Part shown: positions 49,518 to 59,712 of the stretch, in pieces
Layout: every line of letters begins with the position of its first letter
Position numbering within the stretch: position 1 is the first letter of the stretch
Assembly: GCF_018446385.1 (NCBI RefSeq)
Contig: NC_056002.1
Coordinates: forward strand, 33,218,636-33,282,635
Direction: 5' to 3'
Length of the DNA: 64,000 bases
From: Zingiber officinale
Lineage: Eukaryota > Streptophyta > Magnoliopsida > Zingiberales > Zingiberaceae
Program-made: the position numbers and the translations under genes
Notes under the pieces: model-generated
Database searches by the model: none
The model's input: the letters and a program-made list of their open reading frames with translations, nothing else
Told to the model about the DNA's origin: nothing

Positions 49518-50174
49518 CTCGAACAGACGAGTTTTCTCGCGATGACGGCCCGAGACTGCATTAACGAATCCGGAAGCGAGTACAAATCGGAAGCTGAGTC
49601 CGAGAGAAGCAACGGATCCGCATTCGTTTTCGAAGGGTCAAACCCATCTGTAAGTACAAATCGTTTATATAATTTAATTAATTATTTAATGCATAAGTTA
49701 GCCAAATCCAATGTTCGGATCAAGTCACTTCTAAAGGAGGTAACATCCCTTAAAGAAGTGACTAAAACTGAATCCTTGACTGACCCTGTTCAAACTTGAA
49801 CCTCAACTCAAGTCCAAAAACTTGAGGAAGAGAATTCCAGTCTGAAAAGTCAAGTCAAGAATTTGAAAACTATATTAGAACGGTTTACACTGAGTTCCAA
49901 GAATCTTGACTTGATTCTTGGAAAACAGAAAGCTGTATACAATCGATCCGAATTAGGATTTAAAGCTAAAATGAAACATCGGTCTTATTTATCGCTTATT
50001 AACAGACTGAATAGTAAGATAGTCCAAGCATGGGTACATAAGTCCAACTTAGTCAATCAAGTTGGACTTGGTCAATATTGGGTCCCTAAGGATCAAGTTC
50101 ATTACCCTGATAGACCATATCGAGGCTATGATCCAGGGGGAGCCAATAGAAAAACTATTTTAATACATAAATAG
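49518..50174 (+). pseudogene. Element E gag, C-terminal part
   Basis: Two frames (49542-49799 and 49863-50174) with a stop between. The first has Ser/Glu-rich residues (SEYKSEAESERSNGSAFVFE) and a coiled coil (LMHKLAKSNVRIKSLLKEV). The second ends WVPKDQVHYPDRPYRG. It resembles the region between capsid and protease of copia polyproteins. No knuckle is left, so the piece between 41145 and here was lost. Confidence 0.65.
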
Positions 50175-50584
50175 AATTATTTGATGTTTGTTTATTTACT
50201 TTCTTGTTAATATGCATGTTTAGATTAGAATAGATTAAGGACCTAGGCATAATTTACACTTGTTCAGTTAAACCTAGGGATTTCAAAAAGAAAATTAAAT
50301 ATGTCATTTCTTTGAGCGGTTCTGTCTAGGAAGTGGTGGATGATCCCATAACCAAGAAGGCCTAGTGCCTCGTCACGACCTGAGAACCAATTTTTGAAAT
50401 ACATACATAATTAACTAATTGGAAAACCTAAGTTTAACTCAAATGTAAATTAATCCTTAGAAATAATCTAAATCAAAGATAACCATCTCACAAAACTACT
50501 TAAGGTTCCCTAATTGATAACTTAGAATCGGGTGAGATGGATCTAAGGTGGATTTAATTAATTAACTTCTAAATTTAATTCATT
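50175..50584. other. Element E internal spacer
   Basis: Non-coding. It contains GAAGTGGTGGATGATCCCAT and CCAAGAAGGCCTAGTGCCTCG, a motif block that also occurs (in complement) in the internal regions of A, C and G near GGCACTAGGCCTTCTTGG. This conserved non-coding block may be a cis-acting element of the lineage. Confidence 0.5.
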
Positions 50585-51340
50585 TACTCAACTAATAAAA
50601 CTTATTTAAAAATCTTTTAAAAAATTTATTTAAAAATCTTTTAAAAACTTATTTAAAAATCATTTAAAAACTTATTTAAAAATCAATCTTTAAAAAACTT
50701 ATTTAAAAAAATTCTTTTAAAAAATCTTTTAAAAAATATTTTTAAAAAACTTATTAAAAAAAATCTTTTAAAAAACTTATTTACAAAATGTTTTAAAAAA
50801 CTTATTTAAAAAATCTTTTAAAAAAACTTATTTAAAAAAATCTTTTAAAAACTTATTTAAAAAATCTTTTAAAAACTTATTTAAAAAATCTTTTAAAAAC
50901 TTATTTTTAAAACTTTTAAAAACTTATTTAAAAATCTTTTTAAAAACTTATTTTAAAAAAATCTTTTGAAAACTTATTTAAAAAAATCTTTTTTTAAAAC
51001 TTATTTAAAAAAATCTTTTAAAAACTTATTTAAAAATCTTTTAAAAAACTTATTTGAAAAATCTTTTAAAAACTTATTTAAAAATATTTTTAAAAAATAT
51101 TTTAAAAAAATCTTTTAAAAACTTATTTAAAAATCTTTTTAAAACTTATTTCAAAAATCTTCTAAAACTTATCTTATTTAAAAAATCTTTTAAAAACTTA
51201 TTTCAAAAATCTTTTAAAAACTTATCTTATTTAAAAAATCTTTTAAAAACTTATTTAAAAAATCTTTAAAAAACTTTTTAAAAAACTTATTTAAAAATCT
51301 TTTAAAAACTTATTTAAAAAATCTTTTAAAAACTTAAAAA
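50585..51340. repeat. AT-rich tandem repeat, about 22-bp unit
   Basis: About thirty copies of a unit near CTTATTTAAAAAATCTTTTA, with lengths wandering between 20 and 27 bp. It occupies the place where protease and integrase would be expected in element E. Open frames rich in Lys/Leu/Asn across it are artefacts. Confidence 0.92.
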
Positions 51341-51342
51341 AA

Positions 51343-51520
51343 ATGTCCAACGAGGCGCCTCTGCCATAGTAGAGGCGCCTTCGAATATCGGCGGGAAAAT
51401 TCCCGCTGAAGACCACGAAGGCGCCTCGGACCGAGTCTGAGGCGCCCTCAAAGCAACATTGAAGGCACCTTTAAAGGCCTTGAAGGCACCCTTAATACTG
51501 AAATATGCAACAAATAGAAT
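51343..51520 (+). repeat. GGCGCC-rich segment inside element E
   Basis: Contains GAGGCGCC, AAGGCGCCTC and AAGGCACC words like those of the E-family LTR but lies in the internal region, so it may be a fragment of another LTR or a filler copied during repair. Confidence 0.55.
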
Positions 51521-51651
51521 GTTCGCTGCATTTCACTCTCACACCGAAAATCGTCAATCCAAGGCGCCTTCAACCCATGCCTTCTTCCTCTATGACCAAC
51601 AATCTCATGAGACTCTTTTGCACAAGATTGGTATCTTGCACACATACCTAC

Positions 51652-52195
51652 TGCTAAAAGAATACTAAGGTATATTAAGGGAACCCTAAATGTAAGATTA
51701 TGATACCCTAGATCATGCACCCTTGACCTAATTGGCTACTCTGACTCAGACTATGTCGGGTGCAAGCTAGATAGAAAAAGCACAAGTGGTAGCTGTCAAT
51801 TTCCAGGTCAGTGCATAGTAAGTTGGTCAAGCAAAAATCAACACTGTGTTGCTTTATCTACCACTGAAGCTGAGTATATAGCCCTAGGTGAATGTGCATC
51901 TCAACTATTATGGATGATGCATACCCTAAAAGATTATCAACTAGAATATCAGAAAATAAAATTTTCAATTGATAATATAAGTTCAATTAATCTAACCAAA
52001 AATCCAATTCACCACTCAAGGACTAAACACATAGAAGTAAAGCACCACTTTGTAAGGGATCATGTAGCTAAGGGTGATATTGTACTTAACTACGTTGAGT
52101 CAAAATCAAACCTAGCTGACATATTCACAAAGCCCTTACTTGAACTTAAGTTCAGTTCACTTAGAAGACAAATAGGGATGTGCTTAGTAGAATAG
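51652..52195 (+). pseudogene. Element E pol remnant: RT tail and RNase H
   Basis: One frame with a single stop near 51700. It opens with AKRILRYIKGTLNV (end of reverse transcriptase), then the RNase H domain: GYSDSDYVGC (first catalytic Asp), RKSTSGSCQF, VSWSSKNQ, ALSTTEAEY (catalytic Glu), the DN of IDNISS, and the copia-specific HSRTKHIEVKHHFVRDHV and LADIFTKPL. The order and words place it in Ty1/copia. Integrase, protease and most of RT are absent. Confidence 0.93.
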
Positions 52196-53331
52196 AACTC
52201 ATTTTCTGCTTACTTTTCTCAACTTATTTTAAAAAGATTTTTGTTTTAAAATCTTAGAAAAAATATTTTTCAAAATTCCAAATTTTGTTAGCTTTTCAAA
52301 AGTCCGATTTAGTCTAGGAATTTACCCCCTAGATATCATGTACCCCTAAATTTCAGCCAGAGCATCTCACAAACACACTAGGCTTAACTTGTTTGTGTTT
52401 GAAACACTTAGAATGGGATGAGATGCATAGGGTACAGTCTAGACTTCAGAATACTTATTTCTGTGCATCGCAGTAAGTCTGGACAATAAATACCAAATAA
52501 CAGTAATCAAGTTAAGTTATCCAGACTTAGTCAAATCTAACTGGAATTCTAAACTTAACTTGACTAACCAAGTGAAAGTTGTTGCCCTCTTGGTAATGAG
52601 CTAGTAACTAATGGTTAGACATATGACCAACGAATTTAAGTAATTACCTTTAAAGTTACTAATGCTTGGACTTTAGGAATATTTTTTTCTGCTTGTTTTA
52701 ATTCTCCAAAGTGAAAATACCTTAGTTAAAATTTTACAAGTTTTTCAAGTTAAACATTTTTGTTCAAAATTATCTAAGTATTATTTTCTAAAGTTTTTCC
52801 CAAATTTAACTAAGTTGTATAAAAGCTTCTCAAAAAATTAGCTAAGATACTTGTCAAAGTCAAAATAATTCACTTAGCTAAAAGTTTTACAAGAAAATTA
52901 AGTGTTTATAAAAGTATGTTTAATCCTCTTTTTAAAAGCCTTTATGTTTCTTAAATTTTTTCATCCCCCTTTAAAAGCTAAGTGTTTGTTTGACACCCTA
53001 TTTTTGAAAAATCAGATAAAAAATTATTTATGAAGAGTTAAGGTTTCTCAAAGCTAGCCAAGACAATTTATTTTTCCTTTTCTTTTACTCCCTTAGTTAT
53101 TTTTGATATATGGCAAAGGGGGAGAGTATAAGAAAATTCCAAGAAATTTTTTAATTTAAATTTTTATAGTCTAAAGGGGGAGTTGTTATTAAGGGGGAGC
53201 TTATCTTTGTATGTGCTAAACTTTTTCCATCTTTATGCTTGTGCTTATGATTGGTGATGCTTTGTATCTTTTCTTTATTATCCTTGTGCTTAACTTTGAA
53301 TTTCAGTTGTCATAATCAAAAAGGGGGAGAT
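52196..53331 (+). other. Element E 3' non-coding region with multiple purine tracts
   Basis: Non-coding AT-rich DNA ending in four GGGGGAG tracts near 53110, 53175, 53192 and 53322. The last, AAAAAGGGGGAGATT, abuts the 3' LTR and is the likely primer for plus-strand synthesis. Confidence 0.75.
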
Positions 53332-54513
53332 TGTTGGTGTGGAAAACATTCGACGATCAAACCTTAGTTTTGATAATGGCAAAAGGGATTCAAAGTTAAG
53401 GTTAATTGTTATCTAACGAGCTTAAACAACATTGCAGGAAAGTCCTAACTGTGGTTAGGCAGGTGAAAAACCCTAAGGGACGGTAACCTTAGGTCCTAGG
53501 GGGTGGTAACCCTAGGTGGAGGAGAAATCCTAAAGGGGGAAAACCTTAGGTCCTAGGGGGAGGTAACCCTAGGTGGAGAAAAACTCTAGGGGGTGGTAAC
53601 CCTAGGTCCTAGGGGATGGTAACCCTAGGAGAAAAGTCTAGTCGGTCTGGAGGACCGGACTGGCATCAGGTAAGCTCTCCTGAGTGGAGTAGGTGAGGAT
53701 GCGTTCCCTGGAAGAGGGAACAGTAGGCGTCGGTTCGACCTAGGGTTTCCGATCGGAAATCCGATGTCAGAACCGGACAGGCTGTAACTGTCAAACTTTC
53801 ACATTATTATGTTTATTGTGTGTGCTAACCTTGTTTTGCAGGATATGTAGTTGGGTTATGGACTAACATATTTTACAGGGACAAAGGAGCAAGATCAGCC
53901 TCGGATGAACAGTACCCGAGGCGCCCTCATGGAGCTTGAGGCGCCTCAGGTGCAAGGCAGATGCAGCGCACGCAGTAGGGCTGGAGGTGCCTCGGACGAA
54001 TCTGGGGGCACCTTCAACGAGATAAGTTGCGACCAGTTCTGTTCTGATCCGCACGGCTGACTCGGCAAGTTGGAGGCACCTCGGACAGGCTTGGAGGCAC
54101 CCTCAATAGTCTATTTATGGCTTCTTCGACCAGCAGCTCATTTAATCAAGGCTAAAGTGTTCTTTCTCCTATGTGTTGCTAACGAAAGGTTCCGGCTAAG
54201 CTACGATAAGTCCCTGACAACCCGACGCTCTGATTTCTGTAATTTAGTTGTTGGTATTACTTTAAATTCTTGTTGTATTCATTTCATACTTGTACTGAAT
54301 TTTACGATATTATAGTTGTTGCCCACCGAAACCGATCAAAGATCGCGGGCCTTGGAGTAGGAGTCGCCCAAGGCTCTGAACCAAGTAAATCTTGGTATTC
54401 TGTTGTGTTTTTAATTATTCCGCTGCTTTTCTCGTCGATTTACGATTACAAAACGCGTGAAAGCCACGAGCGCTATTCACCCCCCTCTAGCCCGATCTCG
54501 ATCCAATGTAACA
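53332..54513 (+). repeat. Element E, 3' LTR
   Basis: 1182 bp. It starts TGTTGGTGTGGAAAAC and ends CCAATGTAACA, slightly altered from the 5' copy's CCAACA. It lacks some GGCGCC units present in the 5' LTR, again a length difference in that block. Confidence 0.88.
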
Positions 54514-54518
54514 AAAAC

Positions 54519-55470
54519 TACCTTTAGGTACTAATAATCTCTCCCTTTTTAATGTGATCAAACTCAAGTTAAGTTAGGGTAAACATTTAAATTTTAGGGG
54601 AAAATTTCACATAATAAAAACTTGCATTTTGATGACTAATTCATAGAAAATTTTCTAACAGAAATTTTGATAAGCAAAAGCATTTGTTAAATGCTTCACA
54701 GAAAGTCAATTAAACATTTAATTCAGTAATTGACTTCTAAGCTATTAAGAGGCACTAGGCCTTCTTGGTTATTGGAGCATCAACCACTTCTAGACAAAGC
54801 CTCTTAAAGAATTTAAATATTTAATTTTCTTTCTGAAAGCCCTAGATCTAACAAGTTATGCATTAAAAGATTATTTTAATTTAAGCATGATTTTGGAACC
54901 CAAAACAGATTCCTTCCTATTGAATTTATCAAAAACTTTCTACGAACATACTTATGTGATATTTTTTAATTTGGCCCAAGCATAATCTAAAGGTGATGTG
55001 GGATGAGTCGTCATCAGAGTCAGATCTTAAGGAGTACGCTGGACTTGTACTGATGGCAAGACACCAGGAGGAGGGCATAGATGGGGGGGGGGAGGCGCTC
55101 CTCAAAGAAAAGTAGTAGCAAGGAGGAAGAAACAAACTTCAAAATAGATCTGGTAAGTGAGGTATGTTTATTGCCCCTAACCAGTTATATTCAGGTATTA
55201 AATCCATGACGAGATCCCTATGTAAACTAAAAATAAAAAATATTAATTTTAAAAAGGAAGTTTTTGAATTAAAAACAATTCAAGCAAAAACATGCCCCCT
55301 AGAAATGTATGATAAATTAAAAGATGGAAATGAAAAATTAAAGGATCAAATTAAAAAATCAAGAAACTTTGCAAATGATAATCAAAATACCTAGAAAAAT
55401 TATAGAAACTTAAACTGGTACTTTAACCTGACTTGGTTGATCACATCAAAACTACCTTGGAGTACTAACA
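54519..55470. pseudogene. Element G right half: internal fragments in opposite orientations
   Basis: 54519-54550 is the end of an LTR remnant plus purine tract (minus sense). 54700-54920 matches the internal non-coding region of A in the same sense (GGCACTAGGCCTTCTTGG at about 54748). From about 54960 the plus strand reads gag C-terminal sequence (DESSSESDLKEYAGLVLMAR, then LYSGIKSMTRSLCKLK). A G10 run at 55084-55093 interrupts the frame. The two halves are inverted relative to each other, so an inversion or a second element is involved. Confidence 0.6.
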
Positions 55471-57127
55471 CATTATGCCTGATATGGGTACAGCCTAAAT
55501 TAATGGGGTTTTGTTGTGCTTGTAAGGTAAAAATTGAAAGTCTGTGTTGTTCATTGAATTCTAAAAAGAGCATTGTTCCATGCCAAATGGCACAACACAA
55601 TAACTTCATTGGCAGTGGTTCGAACCTAGGTTTAACACTATATCTACCTTCTCCTCACTCAACTCTTCCAATTGCTTGATATTTTGGTGAAATTTGACTG
55701 CTCTAAGTCCATCAGTGGATTTTGATCAAAACCCACTAATAGACCTAGAGAGGCCTGATTGCACCCAAATCAATTTCTATGTATTTCTCATACATCAAGG
55801 ACTCTAAACGTGTCGTCTATTGTTGATTTAGATCTCTCCGAAGGTGATCAAATCTTACGATACATTTCACCCAAAACGTGGGCCTGATATGGGAAAATAT
55901 CAGGCCCACATTGGGCCTGATATAAGAAAATATCAAACACGCGGTGGGCCTGATATAGGAAAATATCAGGCCCACAGTTATTCCTGATGTGAGAATTGTA
56001 TGGTTGAATAATTTCCTGAAAAAAAAATAGGGTTGTAAATTGAGTTTTAACCCTAAGTTACAACTTAAATTAATAGGGTTTTGTTGTCCTTGTAAGGTAA
56101 AACTTGAAAGTGTTCATTGTTCATTGAATTCCAACAAGTGTCATATTCTGTGCCAAATGGCACGACACAATAACTTCATTGACAGTGGTTAGAACCTAGG
56201 TTTGACACCATATCTATCTTCTCCTCGCTCAACCCTTCCCATTGCTTGATATTTTGGTGAAATCTGACTACTCTAAGTCAATTAGTGGGTTTTGGTCAAA
56301 ATCCACTAATGGACTTAGATAAGTCAGATTGCATCCCAATTAATTCCTATGGCTTCCTCATGCATCAAGGACTCCAATGGTGTCATCTATTATTGATTTA
56401 GATCTCTCTAAAGACGATCAAATTTTATGATACATTTTACTTAGAACATGGGCCTGATATAAAAAAATATCAAGCCCACATTGGGTCTGATATGGGAAAA
56501 TATCAGGCCCACTGTTATTCTGGATGTTAGAATTGTATGGTTCAATAATTTCCTGAATAACAAATAGGATTGTAAATTGGGTTTCAACTCTAAGTTATGA
56601 CTTAAATTAATAGGGTTTTGTTGTGCTTGTACGGTAAAAATCGAAAGTGTGCACTGTTCATTGAATTCCAGCAAGAGCACTGTTCCGTTCCAAATTGCAC
56701 AATACAATAACTTCATTGGTAGTAGTTAGAACCTAGGTTTGACACCATATCTACCTTCTCCTCACTCAACTCTTCCCATTGCTTAATATTTTGGTGAAAT
56801 CTGACTACTCTTGGTCCATCAGTGGATTTTGGTTAAAATTCACTGACGAACCTAGATAGGTCAGATTGCACCCAAATCAATTTCTGTGGATTTCTCATGC
56901 ATCAAGGACTTCAACGGTGTCATTTATTGTTGATTTAGATCTCTCCAGAGGTAATTGAATCTTATGATACATTTCACCCAGAACGTGGGCCTGATATGGG
57001 AAAATATCAAGCCCACGGTTATTCTTGATGTGAGAATTGTATGGTTGAATAATTTCCTGAATAACCAATAAGGTTGTAAATTGAGTTTCAACTCGAAGTT
57101 ACAACTTAAATTAATAGGGTTTTGTTG
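55471..57127 (+). repeat. Satellite, three further units of the 504+33n family
   Basis: Reference points (GTCCATCAGTGG-type) lie at 55707, 56277 and 56814, giving units of 570 and 537 bp. These carry three and two 33-bp hairpin subrepeats respectively, and the third unit has one. Each unit also has the TAGTGG-type hairpin and GTGCC-AAAT-GGCAC. The minus-strand frame 56716-56441 is open. Confidence 0.92.
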
Positions 57128-59041
57128 TGTAAAACCCCACCCTCCTCACTACTAGTCTGTGAGGGCGGAGCGCTACTGGACTACTAACTTTACTTAACTA
57201 TCCTTGTTCACATGTTGATAGAAATTCCTAAAACTCTCGGAGAACTCAAAACATACAATTAACTAGCAGCGGAAGACTAAATGACTCATCTAATACATTC
57301 TTAATAAATGGCAATCTTAATAAATTCTTATGCTATGTCCCAAGGCTTCTATAGTCCAGGCATCACACATCCATCTGCACCTCCTTGTCACCTTCCTTTG
57401 CTATAACCTTTCCTTTCCTTTATCTGCAGTAAGAGGAAAATGCATCTATAAGCAAAATTGCTTAGTAAGCGCTATCTAACTCACAAAACTCGAATATGCA
57501 TGTGAATATACTGAAATCTAAAAGCTGAATGCTCAAAAGGAAAACTACTCATGCTCATCTACAAGCAAAAGAAACATACTGAAATGCTAAACGTGTAAAA
57601 CAAATCTATAAAATCATGCTAGCATAATCTTGCTGAATTTTAAACACTTTTTGAATCTTATTTCACTTGTTTAAAAACTTATACTTTAATACTTCAAAAT
57701 AATAATCAACTTTCTTCTTGGGCCCAGGCATAGTACCATCTTATGCGCGTTCCCTAATAGGTTGGGGTAGCGAGCCACCAATCCTAAAAGAGCAGACCTC
57801 GGTCTACCAGGGCCAAGACCTCGGAATTGGACACCTGGATTTGTTTAACGACAACCTCGGAAGTCGGGTACTAGCCTCTTCAAAGTAAAATATCTTATTA
57901 TCTTAATTACTTCTTCTTTAAATGCCTCGGCATTTTAACAAGCACCTTGTGTGCCAAAATTCCCTAAAGTCTTGACTTTGGGATCTACTTAAGGCCTTGG
58001 CCTTTTTCTTTCTTTTCTTTATCTTTCTTATACTTGTTAATACCTCTAATAAAAGAATGCTTCTTTAAAAAGAAACTGAAATGTTCAAACAAATTCTAAC
58101 TTTGAAATGCATAAACAAAAATCTGCATACTATGCTAATCAAAATTCTGCATACTATACTAATCAAGATTCTGCATTCTATGCTACACTATTTCTGCATA
58201 CTATGAACTGAATCCTTCCACAACTAAACCTGTTCATACTCAACGCATAGTTCAACTATGTAACTTGTTCACAGCCCATACGTTTACGAAGCAACAAAAA
58301 CCTTCTAGCATCCTAAATTCTTTAACACAAATCTGCACTACTAAGAGTTACATAACAATCCACCAACATAAACCTCCACATCAATGAAAATTGATTTACA
58401 ACTTATTCCTAAGTCTGAACATCAATATACTTAATCCTTACAACTTCTTTTCCCTCTCTAAGAATCACGGCAAAACCTGAAATCTGCAGCAATCCTAAAT
58501 CATCTAACAGCAACTAGTAAGAATCCATGTTCATAGCAATTCAGTGGCCAAACCACAATAATTGAATCTATACCAAGCTGTAATAATTCCAAAGCCAAGA
58601 AGAAAACTAATTCCCTAACAATCCACAATTCTTTACAACATAATCCATAAGCCACAAATACAAATACAACAATAAGAAGCAAGCATCATATCATGAGCAA
58701 TAAGTGCAGGAATCGAAAACCTCCAAAATCTATCCCAATACATGCATAACGAATTTAAGAACATAACTCAAGAATACATCAAAACTCTCGGCAGCAAACA
58801 CAAACCATCTTCCTAACAAACATACTTCGAAAATCAAGAAGAGTAAAGGTCCGGAACTACTCCTACTGCAGGTGAGAAGCACTTACCTTGATTCTTGGAC
58901 TCACAACCGAACAAAAAGGGCATCTAGGACCTTGGTCGCTCGCCGAAGATGATACCCTAACTCCCTTTCATTTTCTGCCCGAGCTTCGCCATCATACGCA
59001 GAAGAGAAGGAGAGAATGGTTTAAGTCACGGGAAAACAGAG

Positions 59042-59362
59042 CATCAACTTATCCCCTTTTATAATCTAATATTCTGTTAATTATCTTAGATAAATTTGCT
59101 ACTTTTTCTAAACAAACAAATCCAACATCAACTTATCCCTTTTATAATCCAATATTCTGTTAATTATCTTAAATAAATTTGCTACTTTTTCTAAACAAAC
59201 AAATCCAACATCAACTTATCCCTTTTATAATATTCTGTTAACTATCTTAAATAAATTCGCTACCTTTTCTAAACAAACAAATCCAAGATCAACTTATCCC
59301 TTTTATAATCCAATATTCTGTTAACTATCTTAAATAAATTCGCTACCTTTTCTAAACAAAAA
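59042..59362. repeat. About 80-bp tandem repeat in the solo LTR
   Basis: Four copies begin near 59042, 59126, 59209 and 59287 (ATCAACTTATCCC...TTTTCTAAACAAACAAATCC), with spacings of 84, 83 and 78 bp. The last copy runs into the tRNA-like segment. Confidence 0.9.
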
Positions 59363-59371
59363 AATCTGTTT

Positions 59372-59435
59372 GTCCACCTGGTCAGTCGTGTTTTGACTGA
59401 GTCAAAGGTCGCGGGTTCTATTCTCGGCTTGGACA
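59372..59435 (+). other. tRNA-like relic within the solo LTR
   Basis: GTCCA...TGGAC could pair as an acceptor end, TGGTCAGTCG resembles a pol III A box and GGTTCTATTC a B box with a T-arm (GCGGG-TTCTATT-CTCGGC). At 64 nt it is too short and the middle gives a 3-5-nt loop (TTTGAC/GTCAAA stem), so it is not a functional tRNA. Confidence 0.35.
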
Positions 59436-59601
59436 TTTTTTTGTCGAAACTTCCTTTGTTTAGTAAAAATACCAAACGACCTCCAAAAATTACATAAAAA
59501 TACTCTAAAAATTTCTAAAAATCTCTAGAATATTTCTAAAATATTTCTAAATATTTTTAAGAACTTTTATAACTCCTAATGAAGAAAATTGGGTCGTTAC
59601 A

Positions 59602-59712
59602 TGTTGTGCTTGTATGATAAAACTCGAAAATGTGCGTTGTTCATTGAATTCCAGCAAGTGCCATGTTTCGTGCCAAATGGCATGACATAATAACTTCATT
59701 CACAGTGGTTAG
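59602..59712 (+). repeat. Satellite fragment between the solo LTR and element D
   Basis: This continues the satellite unit broken at 57127 (TGTTGTGCTTGTATGATAAAACTCG) up to CAGTGGTTAG, where element D begins. The unit resumes at 63451. Confidence 0.9.

Larger units (their letters stand above)
39393..54513 (+). mobile_element. Element E: Ty1/copia (Sirevirus-like) LTR retrotransposon, gutted and nested
   Basis: Target duplication AAAAC (39388-39392 and 54514-54518) inside the LTR remnant of G. 5' LTR 39393-40614, PBS TTGGTATCAGAGTGG at 40616-40630, gag start at 40880, then F inserted at 41146. E resumes near 49518 with the gag C-terminal part, an AT-rich satellite (50585-51340), a GC-rich GGCGCC segment, the RNase H end of pol (51652-52195), several GGGGGAGA purine tracts (about 53110, 53175, 53192, 53322) and the 3' LTR 53332-54513. 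Multiple purine tracts before the 3' LTR are a Sirevirus hallmark. Protease, integrase and most of reverse transcriptase are missing. Confidence 0.88.
39149..55470 (-). mobile_element. Element G: rearranged gag-only LTR element hosting element E
   Basis: Left border TGTAGGACCC at 39149 and right border ACTAACA at 55470, flanked by CATTG (39144-39148) and CATTA (55471-55475), probably a target duplication with one change. The left LTR is reduced to about 25 bp and is followed by a gag start in minus orientation (39175-39300) and a PBS (complement of about 39344-39355, TGGTATCAGAGC). Then come an LTR remnant of about 55 bp split by element E, a polypurine tract (about 54536-54548), minus-type internal sequence to about 54925, plus-oriented gag sequence (54960-55395) and a final LTR remnant. 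So G is a scrambled composite, not a simple copy. Confidence 0.7.
57128..59601. mobile_element. Solo LTR, 2.47 kb, TGTAA...TTACA ends (probably Ty3/gypsy)
   Basis: Flanked by target duplication TGTTG (57123-57127 and 59602-59606) in a satellite unit. Termini are TGTAAAACCCC and GGGTCGTTACA. On the minus strand it begins TGTAACGACCC, a start common among plant gypsy LTRs. No PBS, purine tract or coding frames longer than about 70 codons exist, so it is a solo LTR. A tandem repeat and a tRNA-like segment lie near its right end. Confidence 0.85.

Noticed and set aside
51054-51269. Lys/Leu/Asn-rich frame
   Set aside because: Translation of the AT-rich 22-bp repeat.
59372-59435. Functional tRNA gene
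   Set aside because: Too short, no proper anticodon loop, and inside a solo LTR. Kept only as a tRNA-like relic.
57128-59601. Full LTR retrotransposon rather than a solo LTR
   Set aside because: No internal primer site, purine tract, second LTR copy or coding region is present between the target duplications.
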